Counted from the stretch's first letter, positions 1 through 5,791 are shown. The stretch: DNA of 10,538 bases from Clostridia bacterium (GCA_017432405.1 JAFRJF010000063.1:1-10538), one strand, 5' to 3'. Numbers and translations: made by a program. The notes: generated by a model from the sequence alone, not told the origin.

Positions 1-23
1 CACTCACAATGTCTTCTTCTCAT
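1..23 (-). CDS. 5' end of a gene running off the left edge
   Basis: An ATG on the minus strand (23 to 21) opens a frame reading MRRRHCE that leaves the window after seven codons. An AAGGAGG Shine-Dalgarno match lies at 31-37, seven bases upstream, which is the main reason to call a start here. A perfect 19-bp palindrome (37-55) touches the ribosome binding site. This suggests the gene is repressed by a dimeric regulator, perhaps its own product (TetR-type genes are often arranged this way). The product cannot be identified from seven residues. Confidence 0.45.
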
Positions 24-36
24 CGCTTTCCCTCCT

Positions 37-55
37 TGAATCGACGGTCGATTCA
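37..55. promoter_or_regulatory. 19-bp perfect palindrome, probable operator
   Basis: TGAATCGAC-G-GTCGATTCA has two perfect 9-base arms around a single central base. It sits directly upstream of, and overlaps by one base, the ribosome binding site of the minus-strand gene starting at 23. No T-run follows, so it is not a typical terminator. Odd-centred symmetric sites of this size are usual for dimeric helix-turn-helix repressors. The binding protein is unknown. Confidence 0.5.
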
Positions 56-107
56 GCCTTTGAGGTATGGGCTTCCCCCAACGATCAGTTGAGGTCGCTC
101 TGCTCCT

Positions 108-311
108 TTAAGTAAAATCTCTTTTGTCGTTTACTATAATTAGGATCGCGCCGACCAGTGCCGATGTCAGCGCAAGGACGGTCTTTGCAGTAATCCGCTC
201 GGAGAAGAAAATCGCAGAACACGCGATTACGATGACCGGACCGCAGTAGTTGATGATCATGCCGAGGCTTACGCCGATTCTCGCGTAGGCCTCAAACAAT
301 AGCAGCCAAGC
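108..311 (-). pseudogene. EamA-type (drug/metabolite superfamily) transporter fragment, 5' end missing
   Basis: The minus-strand frame reads about 66 residues with the look of one half-repeat of an EamA transporter. It has a helix ending RIGVSLGMIINYCGPV, a second helix VIACSAIFF, the charged turn SERIT, and a last helix ending GAILIIVN, then the tail DKRDFT and a TAA stop at 108-110. A full EamA protein has ten membrane segments and about 300 residues, so most of it is absent. The first codon that could start translation is only a TTG at 299-297, inside the conserved part and with no ribosome binding site. Upstream of about 311 the frame runs into the antisense of the MATE gene and loses family resemblance. 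It is a 5'-truncated remnant, or one side of a rearranged or misassembled junction. A weak 7-bp stem (76-82 with 88-94) lies downstream, without a T-run. Confidence 0.6.
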
Positions 312-1645
312 TGATACGCTTTTCCCTTCCGCTGCTGGTCGGTAACTTGGCGCAGCAGCTGTACAACACGGTGGACTCCATCATGGTGGGCAAGTATGTG
401 GGCGACACGGCGCTGGCGGCGGTCGGCACCGCCGGCCCGATATTGAACCTGCTGCTGGTGCTGTTGATCGGCGTGGCTACCGGTGCGAGCATACTGGCCA
501 GCCAATACTTCGGCGCAAAGGATCGCGAGGGGCTCAGCCGGGTGGTGGGCAGCACCATCGTGCTCACGGTGCTCAGCGGGTTGATCATGATGGTGTTGGG
601 CTATTTCGCTTCGTCCTTCCTGATCGGTCTGATCGCTCCGCCACCGGACGTGGCTGAGGGCGCTGTCACCTATCTGAAGATCATATTCCTCGGCATGCTG
701 GGCGCGTCGGCCTATAATATACTCTCCGGCGTGCTGCGGGGCATGGGAGACAGCTTTTATCCTCTGGTTTACCTGGTGCTGGCCTGCCTGCTGAACATTG
801 TACTGGACATACTCTTCGTCGCAAGGTTTCACATGGGGGTTGCAGGCGTTGCCTGGGCCACCATCATCGCCCAGGCCATATCCGGCGTGCTGTGCCTGAT
901 TCGGCTGGTGGGCATGAAGAACCTGATCGACGTCAACGCCCGCACGCTGACGCCCGACGGCCCCATCACCCGCAGACTTTGCCAGCTTGGCCTGCCTGCG
1001 GGCATCACCCAGGGGTTGTTCTCGATGTCTGCCATCGTGGTGCAGGGGTTGACCAACTCGATGGGCACCGCCGTCATCGCCGCCAACGTAGCCATTATGC
1101 GCGTGGACGGCTTCGCGATGATGCCCAACTTCACCTTCGGCACAACCTCCACCACTTACGTGGGGCAGAACATCGGTGCGGGACACATCGACCGGGTCCG
1201 TCAAGGCATACGGGACATGCTGAAGCTGGCGCTGGCCACTTCCGGGGTACTGGTGGCTTGCATACTGCTGTTCGGACGGCAGCTGATTCAGATGTTCACT
1301 GACACCGAAGACGTGATCACCATAGGCGTATATGGGCTGCGTTGGCTATCGCTGGGCTACATCGCCTTCGCCGTCAGCCAAGTGCTCCAGGGCGCCATGC
1401 GCGGGGCAGGAGAGACCATGATTCCCATGTGGATCTCTATCATCACAACGATACTGATCCGTCTTCCGCTGGCGTGGCTGCTGGCCTTCCTCACCCGATC
1501 CCAGGCGTGGCCCCATGGCAACCCCCAGGCACTGTTCGCCTCGCTGCTGATCTCCTGGGTGCTGGCCATGGTGATGACGGTTATCGCCCACCGCAAGGGC
1601 GCCTGGCGCAGGCGACTGCCGCAGCAGCTGCAGGAGCAGCTTTAG
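302..1645 (+). CDS. MATE family multidrug/Na+ efflux transporter, N-terminus truncated
   Basis: Polytopic membrane protein of the MATE family, which exports cationic drugs or metabolites in exchange for Na+ or H+. Family resemblance starts abruptly at about 302 with AAKLIRFSLPLLVGNLAQQL, followed by YNTVDSIMVGKYVG, the classic first-helix signature. It continues through two pseudo-symmetric halves of six hydrophobic segments to a basic C-terminal tail (HRKGAWRRR). Normally about 10-15 residues with a Met start precede this motif. Here the frame is open upstream only to 257 and holds no ATG or GTG. The first usable codon, TTG at 347, lies inside helix 1 and has no Shine-Dalgarno. The 3' end is complete (TAG 1643-1645). 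It is probably not expressed as a normal protein from this locus, unless the junction near 300 is an assembly artefact. Substrate unknown. Confidence 0.85.
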   Translation, partial: AAKLIRFSLPLLVGNLAQQLYNTVDSIMVGKYVGDTALAAVGTAGPILNLLLVLLIGVATGASILASQYFGAKDREGLSRVVGSTIVLTVLSGLIMMVLGYFASSFLIGLIAPPPDVAEGAVTYLKIIFLGMLGASAYNILSGVLRGMGDSFYPLVYLVLACLLNIVLDILFVARFHMGVAGVAWATIIAQAISGVLCLIRLVGMKNLIDVNARTLTPDGPITRRLCQLGLPAGITQGLFSMSAIVVQGLTNSMGTAVIAANVAIMRVDGFAMMPNFTFGTTSTTYVGQNIGAGHIDRVRQGIRDMLKLALATSGVLVACILLFGRQLIQMFTDTEDVITIGVYGLRWLSLGYIAFAVSQVLQGAMRGAGETMIPMWISIITTILIRLPLAWLLAFLTRSQAWPHGNPQALFASLLISWVLAMVMTVIAHRKGAWRRRLPQQLQEQL

Positions 1646-1650
1646 CATTA

Positions 1651-1784
1651 TCATGGGATGGGTGTCAATGAAATGATGTACGCATTGCCTGCATAGGCTC
1701 TGAGAACCAAACAATCCGGATAAGCAGGATCACATTCAGGCAGTACTTCAACCGCTCGGCGTGATGACTCAAGATGGACGATTT
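1651..1784 (-). pseudogene. possible remnant of a small DUF4258-like protein
   Basis: The 229-base gap between the MATE stop and the guaA stop holds no convincing gene. One minus-strand frame ending at TGA 1653-1651 reads VEVLPECDPAYPDCLVLRAY and then NAYIISLTPIP. This loosely recalls the acidic-Pro, YPsCLvL and YIITxYxP parts of DUF4258 proteins, with the piece between them shortened. There is no start codon with a ribosome binding site, and the frame merges into the antisense of guaA. The resemblance is from memory and weak, so this may be chance. Confidence 0.22.
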
Positions 1785-1874
1785 GAAGAAGCCTATAACA
1801 GCACCGACCAATTATTCTGCAACATATATTGCTCCGCCTTTTCGCACCATTTGGGTTGCCCCTTGACAACCTTC

Positions 1875-3182
1875 TTATTCCCACTCGATGGTGGCGACGG
1901 GCTTCGGGGAGAGGTCGTAGAGGACGCGGTTGACGCCCTTGACCTCGGCGAGTATGCGGTCGGTGATCTTCAGCAGCACGGGCCACTGAACCTGTTCCAC
2001 GGTGGCGGTCATGGCGTCCACGGTGTTGACGGCGCGGAGGATGACGGGCCACTCGAAGCAGCGGGCGTTGTTGCGCACGCCGGTGGAGCGGAAGTCGGGC
2101 ACGACGGTGAAGTACTGCCACACCTTGCCCCGCAGGCCGGCGATCTCAAACTCCTCGCGCAGTATGGCGTCGGCCTCGCGCAGGGCCTCCAGGCGGTCGC
2201 GTGTGATCGCACCCAGGCAGCGCACGCCCAGGCCGGGGCCGGGGAAGGGCTGGCGGTAAACCATGCTGTCCGGCAGGCCCAGGGCTACGCCGCAGGCGCG
2301 CACCTCGTCCTTGAACAGCATCTTCAGCGGCTCGACCAGCTCGAACTGCAGATCCTTGGGCAGGCCGCCCACGTTGTGGTGGCTCTTGACCATCTTGGCG
2401 GTCTTGGTGCCGGATTCCACGATGTCGGGATAGATCGTGCCCTGGCCCAGGAACTCGATGCCGTTGAGCTTGCGGGCCTCCTCCTCGAACACGCGGATGA
2501 ACTCCGCGCCGATGATCTTGCGCTTCTGCTCGGGGTCGCTTACGCCCGCCAGCTTGTCCAGGAAGCGATCCACCGCGTCCACATAGATCAGGTTCGCGCC
2601 CAGCTGGTTGCGGAACACCTCCACCACCTGCTCGGGCTCGCCCTTGCGCAACAGGCCGTGGTTCACGTGCACGCAGGTCAGCTGGTCGCCGATGGCGCGG
2701 ATCAGCAGCGCCGCCACCACCGAGGAATCCACGCCGCCGGACAGGGCCAGCAGCACCTTCCTGTCGCCCACCTGCTTCTTGATCAGCTCGATCTGGTCGG
2801 CGATGAAGTTGTCCATGTTCCAGTTGGCCTCGGCCTTGCAGGTGTCAAATACGAAGCTGCGCAGCGCCTCCCTGCGGGGGGCTTCGCCGTCGGGCCAATG
2901 GTCGAGGGTCACATCGACCTTCTTCGCCCGGTGGTCCGCCGCCAGCAGCGGCACGCCCGCGCCGTACACGGCCTCGGAGGCGTCGATTTCCACGCCGTCC
3001 ACCACGCGGTTTTCGCCGCCGTTGAGTATGATGCCCTTCACATTGGGCAGCGCCGCCAGCTGCTCGGCGGTGATATCATGGGGATGAATCTCCGTATACA
3101 CGCCCAGCGCGCGGATGTCCCGGGCGATCAGGGTGTTCTGAGAACTGCCGAGATCCAGTATGACGATCATGTCCTGCTGCAT
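1875..3182 (-). CDS. guaA: GMP synthetase with reduced glutamine amidotransferase domain
   Basis: Converts XMP to GMP using ATP and an amino donor, the last step of de novo GMP synthesis in the cytosol. The 435-residue protein is about 75-85 residues shorter than usual GuaA. Residues 140-320 form a normal ATP-pyrophosphatase domain, with PP-loop SGGVDSS at 148-154, HVNHGLLRKGE at 172-182 and QPFPGPGLGVR at 311-321. The C-terminal dimerisation domain ends in TIEWE, as in the family. The N-terminal amidotransferase keeps its first strands (VILDLG; GIILNGGENRV at 50-60). The nucleophile loop that normally reads GICYG is replaced by about PLLAADHRAKK (78-88). The sequence then jumps to the domain's end (SFVFDTC, 109-115). 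No catalytic Cys-His-Glu triad is recognisable. The frame is intact, so this looks evolved, not broken. Start ATG 3182 has GGAGG six bases upstream. The gene has its own promoter and is not in an operon. Confidence 0.93.
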   Translation of the reverse strand: MQQDMIVILDLGSSQNTLIARDIRALGVYTEIHPHDITAEQLAALPNVKGIILNGGENRVVDGVEIDASEAVYGAGVPLLAADHRAKKVDVTLDHWPDGEAPRREALRSFVFDTCKAEANWNMDNFIADQIELIKKQVGDRKVLLALSGGVDSSVVAALLIRAIGDQLTCVHVNHGLLRKGEPEQVVEVFRNQLGANLIYVDAVDRFLDKLAGVSDPEQKRKIIGAEFIRVFEEEARKLNGIEFLGQGTIYPDIVESGTKTAKMVKSHHNVGGLPKDLQFELVEPLKMLFKDEVRACGVALGLPDSMVYRQPFPGPGLGVRCLGAITRDRLEALREADAILREEFEIAGLRGKVWQYFTVVPDFRSTGVRNNARCFEWPVILRAVNTVDAMTATVEQVQWPVLLKITDRILAEVKGVNRVLYDLSPKPVATIEWE

Positions 3183-3219
3183 AATGTGCCTCCCCCGTAC
3201 TTCTTAAGTTTTGGCTATT

Positions 3220-3248
3220 ATTTTAGCACCACCAACGTGATTCGTCAT
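3220..3248 (-). promoter_or_regulatory. putative sigma-A promoter of guaA
   Basis: On the minus strand ATGACG (3248-3243, 4 of 6 to TTGACA) and TAAAAT (3225-3220, 5 of 6 to TATAAT) are separated by exactly 17 bases. It lies about 40 bases before the guaA start. No purine riboswitch aptamer was recognised between it and the gene; the leader is too short for one. Confidence 0.5.
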
Positions 3249-3260
3249 TAACCAGAAGTT

Positions 3261-3311
3261 ATGAACGGACAAATGTAGAAAAATTAAAGTTCTACGGACC
3301 TGTCCGTTCAT
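3261..3311. repeat. nested inverted repeat between guaA and the toxin-antitoxin operon
   Basis: An 11-base arm ATGAACGGACA (3261-3271) is perfectly complementary to TGTCCGTTCAT (3301-3311). Inside it a second stem GTAGAA (3275-3280) pairs with TTCTAC (3290-3295) around a 9-base A-rich loop. The core ACGGAC occurs three times: twice forward (3265-3270, 3294-3299) and once inverted as GTCCGT (3302-3307). The last two form an alternative small palindrome. No T-run follows in either direction, so it is not a standard terminator. It could be a structured RNA, a repressor site cluster upstream of guaA, or the remains of a small mobile element. Confidence 0.5.
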
Positions 3312-3391
3312 CTGCGGGAATGTGATCAGCCCTCGTCCTTCGCCTCCAGTGTCTCCAGGGCCAGGAAAAAAATCGAAAGCATCGCTTGTCA

Positions 3392-3420
3392 TTGACAAAT
3401 CATTGCTAATGCATTATAAT
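3392..3420 (+). promoter_or_regulatory. consensus sigma-A promoter of the toxin-antitoxin operon
   Basis: TTGACA (3392-3397), 17 bases, TATAAT (3415-3420): a perfect match to both hexamers and the optimal spacing. Such a strong unregulated core promoter fits an operon held down by its own antitoxin. It predicts transcription from about 3427. Confidence 0.85.
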
Positions 3421-3424
3421 AGCA
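3404..3424. promoter_or_regulatory. dyad overlapping the -10 box, probable antitoxin operator
   Basis: TGCTA (3404-3408) and TAGCA (3420-3424) form an inverted repeat that covers the -10 hexamer. A second, interleaved dyad AATGC/GCATT (3408-3412, 3422-3426) shares the same region. RelB/DinJ antitoxins are ribbon-helix-helix proteins that bind short inverted repeats at their own promoters. Repression by RNA polymerase exclusion is inferred from the position. Confidence 0.45.
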
Positions 3425-3452
3425 TTGAGATAGTAACGAGGAGGCATGAATT

Positions 3453-3713
3453 ATGGCGACGGTACAAATTCGCATCGACGACGCATTAAAGTCTCGTATC
3501 GACGAGCTATACAGCACCCTCGGGCTGGACACCACCACCGCCGTTCGAATGTTCTTCATGGCGTCGCTGGAGCACGACGGCATTCCCTTTGACGTGCGGC
3601 ACACACCGGACTACAGATTGCAAACCGCCATCCGCGACAGCCGTGGTCGAACCAATCTCCATGGTCCCTATGCCACCGCTCATGATGCCGTATCCGCCAT
3701 GCTGGAGGACTGA
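3453..3713 (+). CDS. RelB/DinJ family type II antitoxin
   Basis: An 86-residue antitoxin that binds and neutralises the following YafQ-type toxin and represses the operon. Residues 1-50 fit the ribbon-helix-helix domain of the family. The strand is MATVQIRIDDALK. The first helix follows (SRIDELYSTLGLD). The second helix begins TTAVRMFFMASLEHDGIPF, closely matching the DinJ pattern (TTAV..F......GIPF). The C-terminal 35 residues (DYRLQTAIRDSRGR to the end) form the charged, probably disordered toxin-wrapping tail. GAGGAGG at 3438-3444 lies eight bases before ATG 3453. The gene ends two bases before the toxin start, so the two are almost certainly translated from one mRNA. Length is normal for the family and the frame is intact. 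Confidence 0.88.
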   Translation: MATVQIRIDDALKSRIDELYSTLGLDTTTAVRMFFMASLEHDGIPFDVRHTPDYRLQTAIRDSRGRTNLHGPYATAHDAVSAMLED

Positions 3714-3715
3714 CG

Positions 3716-3994
3716 ATGCTGAAAATCATGTTCACCAACCGCATGAAGCGGGATGTGAAACGCATGAAAAAGCGTGGCAAGGACTTGGCGAAGCTAACCA
3801 CCGTGCTGGACAACCTCGCCCGGCAGCAGCCCTTACCCGCGAAAAACCGTGATCATGCGCTCACCGGCAACCTTGCCGACTTTCGCAAGTGTCACATCGA
3901 ACCGGACTGGCTGTTGATATATCAGGTATTCGAGGACGTGCTGATCCTCTCCGCCACCGCCACGGGCACCCATGCGGAATTGTTTGATGAATAG
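3716..3994 (+). CDS. YafQ family mRNA interferase toxin
   Basis: A 92-residue RelE/ParE-fold toxin, expected to cut mRNA on the ribosome when its antitoxin is degraded. The residues that match the E. coli YafQ active site are all present: His47 in RDHALTG, His60, Asp64-Trp65 in HIEPDWLLIY, His86 in TGTHAELF and Phe90. A basic N-terminal helix (NRMKRDVKRMKKRGKD) fits RNA or ribosome contact. The frame is intact and the catalytic set complete, so the toxin should be active. Its GGAGG ribosome binding site (3704-3708) lies inside the last codons of the antitoxin gene, seven bases before ATG 3716. This arrangement ties toxin translation to that of the antitoxin. A strong stem-loop follows the stop at once. 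Confidence 0.9.
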   Translation: MLKIMFTNRMKRDVKRMKKRGKDLAKLTTVLDNLARQQPLPAKNRDHALTGNLADFRKCHIEPDWLLIYQVFEDVLILSATATGTHAELFDE

Positions 3995-4002
3995 TGCATA
4001 AA

Positions 4003-4035
4003 CGAAAGCCTTCCCCATATCAAGGAAGGCTTTCG
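4003..4035. terminator. 12-bp perfect stem-loop between convergent genes
   Basis: CGAAAGCCTTCC (4003-4014) pairs perfectly with GGAAGGCTTTCG (4024-4035) around a 9-base loop. It starts nine bases after the toxin stop and ends 35 bases from the stop of the convergent DUF4236 gene, so it can serve both. The T-run is poor on the plus side (CTCATTCATCTT) and short on the minus side (CGTTTATG), so termination efficiency is uncertain. Confidence 0.65.
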
Positions 4036-4069
4036 CTCATTCATCTTCCGGTTCGTCAGCTAAAGCGTT

Positions 4070-4921
4070 TTACAGGTCCTCCGAACCGAAGGGCTCGATC
4101 TTCTTCAACGTGCCGTCGGCCAGCTTGTTCATTCGGTTTTTGAACCGGCAAAGGAAGGCCTCGGGATCGGTTTGCTGGTAGCCGGGCTTCTCGAAGGCTT
4201 CCCTCTCAAATATGACGGAATAGATATAGTTGTCCTCCACGTCGCCCTTGCTGTTGCGGCGCTGGGTGTAGGCCGACAGCAGGATCCGCTCCATGTGGGG
4301 CGTGACGGAGAAAAAATAGCTGGCGCAGAACATGCCCAGGCCGAACACGCAGCGGGCGTATTCCGCCTTCAGCTCCTTCTGGCTCTTGGGGGCCTCCTTG
4401 ATCTGGCCCGAGGCCAGCTGCCGGGCCTTCACGGTGGGCAGGTGCTCGATCTCCGGCAGGTCCATGTCCGCCAGCAGCACGCCGCCCTCGTACTCATAGC
4501 TGGCGTTGAAGTCGATGGGCATGGAGAGCTGGGACAGCCATTCCCCGATGGCGGCCTCCACCGCCTCATCCGACGGGGGCAGGGCCAGTTCCTGCTCGGA
4601 CCAGTCCCTCGGCGGGTCACAGGCCTGCGCGCCGATGTTCACAAAGGCGTCGGTCAGCGCCTCGGCCTGGGCCAGCGCCGCCTCCACCGCAGGGTCCGTC
4701 CGGCTGGCCTGCGACGGCCTCTGCTTCGTTCCGGCACCTTTGAAATCCACCAGCTTCCTCCGGTCATACAGCCCCGTGCCCGGCAGGCTGGTATTCAGGT
4801 ACACGCCATCCCTGCCGACGTTGGTCGAAACGCCCTTGCGGCCCATGGTGAAGCTGACGCCGGACTTGGACACGTTCATCCTCACGCCCTTGAATATGTT
4901 GATGCTCTTGCGAAAACGCAT
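4070..4921 (-). CDS. DUF4236 domain protein with uncharacterised C-terminal region
   Basis: A 283-residue protein of unknown function. Residues 1-52 match DUF4236: MRFRKSINIFKGVRMNVSK, SGVSFTMGRKGVSTNVGR and LPGTGLYDRR are the family's Gly-rich repeating strands. The remaining 230 residues are not recognised. They are acidic and Ala/Glu-rich at 70-150 (VEAALAQAEALTDAF), and a hydrophobic helix VFGLGMFCASYFF lies near 215-230. A mixed-charge tail ends KKIEPFGSEDL. There is no signal peptide. ATG 4921 is chosen because GGAGG (4933-4929) lies seven bases upstream and the DUF starts here. An in-frame TTG at 5020 would add 33 residues but lies upstream of the likely promoter. It is probably a single-gene unit, convergent with the toxin-antitoxin operon. 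Confidence 0.8.
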   Translation of the reverse strand: MRFRKSINIFKGVRMNVSKSGVSFTMGRKGVSTNVGRDGVYLNTSLPGTGLYDRRKLVDFKGAGTKQRPSQASRTDPAVEAALAQAEALTDAFVNIGAQACDPPRDWSEQELALPPSDEAVEAAIGEWLSQLSMPIDFNASYEYEGGVLLADMDLPEIEHLPTVKARQLASGQIKEAPKSQKELKAEYARCVFGLGMFCASYFFSVTPHMERILLSAYTQRRNSKGDVEDNYIYSVIFEREAFEKPGYQQTDPEAFLCRFKNRMNKLADGTLKKIEPFGSEDL

Positions 4922-4956
4922 GATCCTTCCTCCCCTGCTTTGATTTTGATATCTCC

Positions 4957-4985
4957 ATTGTAACGGATTGCGAGACGAATTACAA
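4957..4985 (-). promoter_or_regulatory. putative sigma-A promoter of the DUF4236 gene
   Basis: On the minus strand TTGTAA (4985-4980, 4 of 6) and TACAAT (4962-4957, 5 of 6) are 17 bases apart. They place the transcript start about 30 bases before the GGAGG site of the DUF4236 gene, which supports the start at 4921. Confidence 0.55.
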
Positions 4986-5005
4986 GGAAAACCACAATGC
5001 GGGCA

Positions 5006-5034
5006 TTGACTTTCACGCAATATTTATTTAATAT
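5006..5034 (+). promoter_or_regulatory. putative promoter reading into the SH3-repeat fragment
   Basis: TTGACT (5006-5011, 5 of 6), 17 bases, TAATAT (5029-5034, 4 of 6), in a short AT-rich tract. Transcription would begin about 20 bases before the first possible start of the truncated SH3-repeat gene. With the promoter at 4957-4985 it forms a divergent pair. Confidence 0.4.
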
Positions 5035-5063
5035 AGAATGGATGATAAGAACGCTTCAAGGCG

Positions 5064-5621
5064 GTGGTCGTCAACTGCTACTACCAGGACGAGCGCTTCA
5101 CCTACTGCGAGTACAACGGCGTGGGCGGCTATATATTGAACAACAACCTTTCCTTCATCTATGGGCCCATCGGCTATGAGTACAGCGAGGACAGCTATAT
5201 GGGCAACATGCAGATCGTCAACTGCGTCTCCTATGCCCCACTGCGGGATTATCCCAGCACTTCCGGCAACCTGCTGGTTCGGGTGCCCCTGGGCGGGATC
5301 GTGACCAATGTGTTCTACCACAACGACAAATTCTGCTACTGTATCTACAACGGGGTGGAGGGCTACATACTGACGAAGAACCTGGCCTGGGTCTTAGGCG
5401 GTGGCAGCGCCAGCTACGACAGCAGCTGGATCGGCGACGCCTGGATCGTCAACTGCACCTGGGCCTCCCTGCGCGAGCAGCCCGACACCTCGTCCTACCG
5501 GCTGGCCAAGGTGCCCAAAAACACCAAGGTCACAGGCTGCTACTACGTCAACGACCGCTTCGCCTGCTGCACCTACAACGGCATGATGGGGTATATTTTG
5601 GTGGATAACCTGGGATGGTAA
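5064..5621 (+). CDS. SH3-like repeat protein, N-terminus truncated
   Basis: The 185-residue frame holds bacterial SH3-type modules, which usually bind cell-wall peptides. Two modules are complete (about residues 49-108 and 126-185). Each runs VNC..A.LR..PsTSS.RLakVP...V then YY..DRF.YC.YNG..GYIL..NL. The first module keeps only its second half (residues 1-31, VNCYYQDERFTYCEYNGVGG). Its first half and any signal peptide, which family members normally have, are missing. The only start is GTG 5064, inside the domain, with no good ribosome binding site. An in-frame TAA lies at 5046-5048. The gene is therefore probably a 3' fragment joined to foreign upstream DNA near 5046-5062, although a promoter-like sequence precedes it. 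Its many Tyr, Cys and Asn residues suggest a secreted wall-associated parent. Function as it stands is doubtful. Confidence 0.65.
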   Translation: MVVNCYYQDERFTYCEYNGVGGYILNNNLSFIYGPIGYEYSEDSYMGNMQIVNCVSYAPLRDYPSTSGNLLVRVPLGGIVTNVFYHNDKFCYCIYNGVEGYILTKNLAWVLGGGSASYDSSWIGDAWIVNCTWASLREQPDTSSYRLAKVPKNTKVTGCYYVNDRFACCTYNGMMGYILVDNLGW

Positions 5622-5634
5622 GAAGGCGAAAGGA

Positions 5635-5791
5635 GAGTGGCTAGTGGCTAGTGATTAGTGATCAGTGAAGGTAGAAATCCATACAGATTTCCCGATTCAA
5701 AGAGTTACGAAGCGTCAGAAGACCTACAGTTTCCCCTTAATCAAACAAATCCCGGAGGGATTTGGTCCTCCACTAGCCACTAATCACTAAC
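5635..5791. repeat. small element bounded by inverted TAGTG-type repeats
   Basis: The left end (5635-5667) is a degenerate tandem of TAGTGGC/TAGTGAT heptamers. The right end (5770-5790) is the same motif in inverse orientation. TAGTGATTAGTG at 5649-5660 is perfectly complementary to 5778-5789, and AGTGGCTAGTGG at 5636-5647 to 5770-5781. The 100 bases between hold no gene but two hairpins: GAAATC/GATTTC around 5674-5691, and a strong one at 5746-5764. About 155 bp long and lying between two convergent genes, it resembles a non-coding palindromic or MITE-like repeat. Copies elsewhere in the genome cannot be seen from here. Confidence 0.5.
5746..5764 (-). terminator. hairpin downstream of spoIVB
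   Basis: CAAATCCC and GGGATTTG pair perfectly (8 bp) around a 3-base loop, about 30 bases beyond the spoIVB stop. On the minus strand it is followed by TTTGATT, a short T-rich tail, so it may end the spoIVB transcript. It lies inside the repeat element, which may thus supply the terminator. Confidence 0.45.

Noticed and set aside
1861..1880. Hairpin GGTTGTC...GCAACC after the guaA stop as a terminator
   Set aside because: The stem is only 5-6 bp with a wobble pair and no T-run follows on the minus strand.
1761..3251. 496-codon plus-strand open frame over guaA
   Set aside because: It is the antisense shadow of guaA, with His/Gln/Ala-rich low-complexity composition typical of GC-rich antisense frames.
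3329..3386. Minus-strand piece reading AMLSIFFLALETLEAKDEG before a stop, like a gene end
   Set aside because: Only about 20 codons, closed by a stop upstream and matching no family I know. It overlaps the toxin-antitoxin promoter region and is too short to support.
4922..5020. 33-residue N-terminal extension of the DUF4236 protein with a CPHCGFPC zinc-ribbon-like motif
   Set aside because: It would need a TTG start without a ribosome binding site and covers the likely promoter. A good GGAGG and the domain start support ATG 4921.
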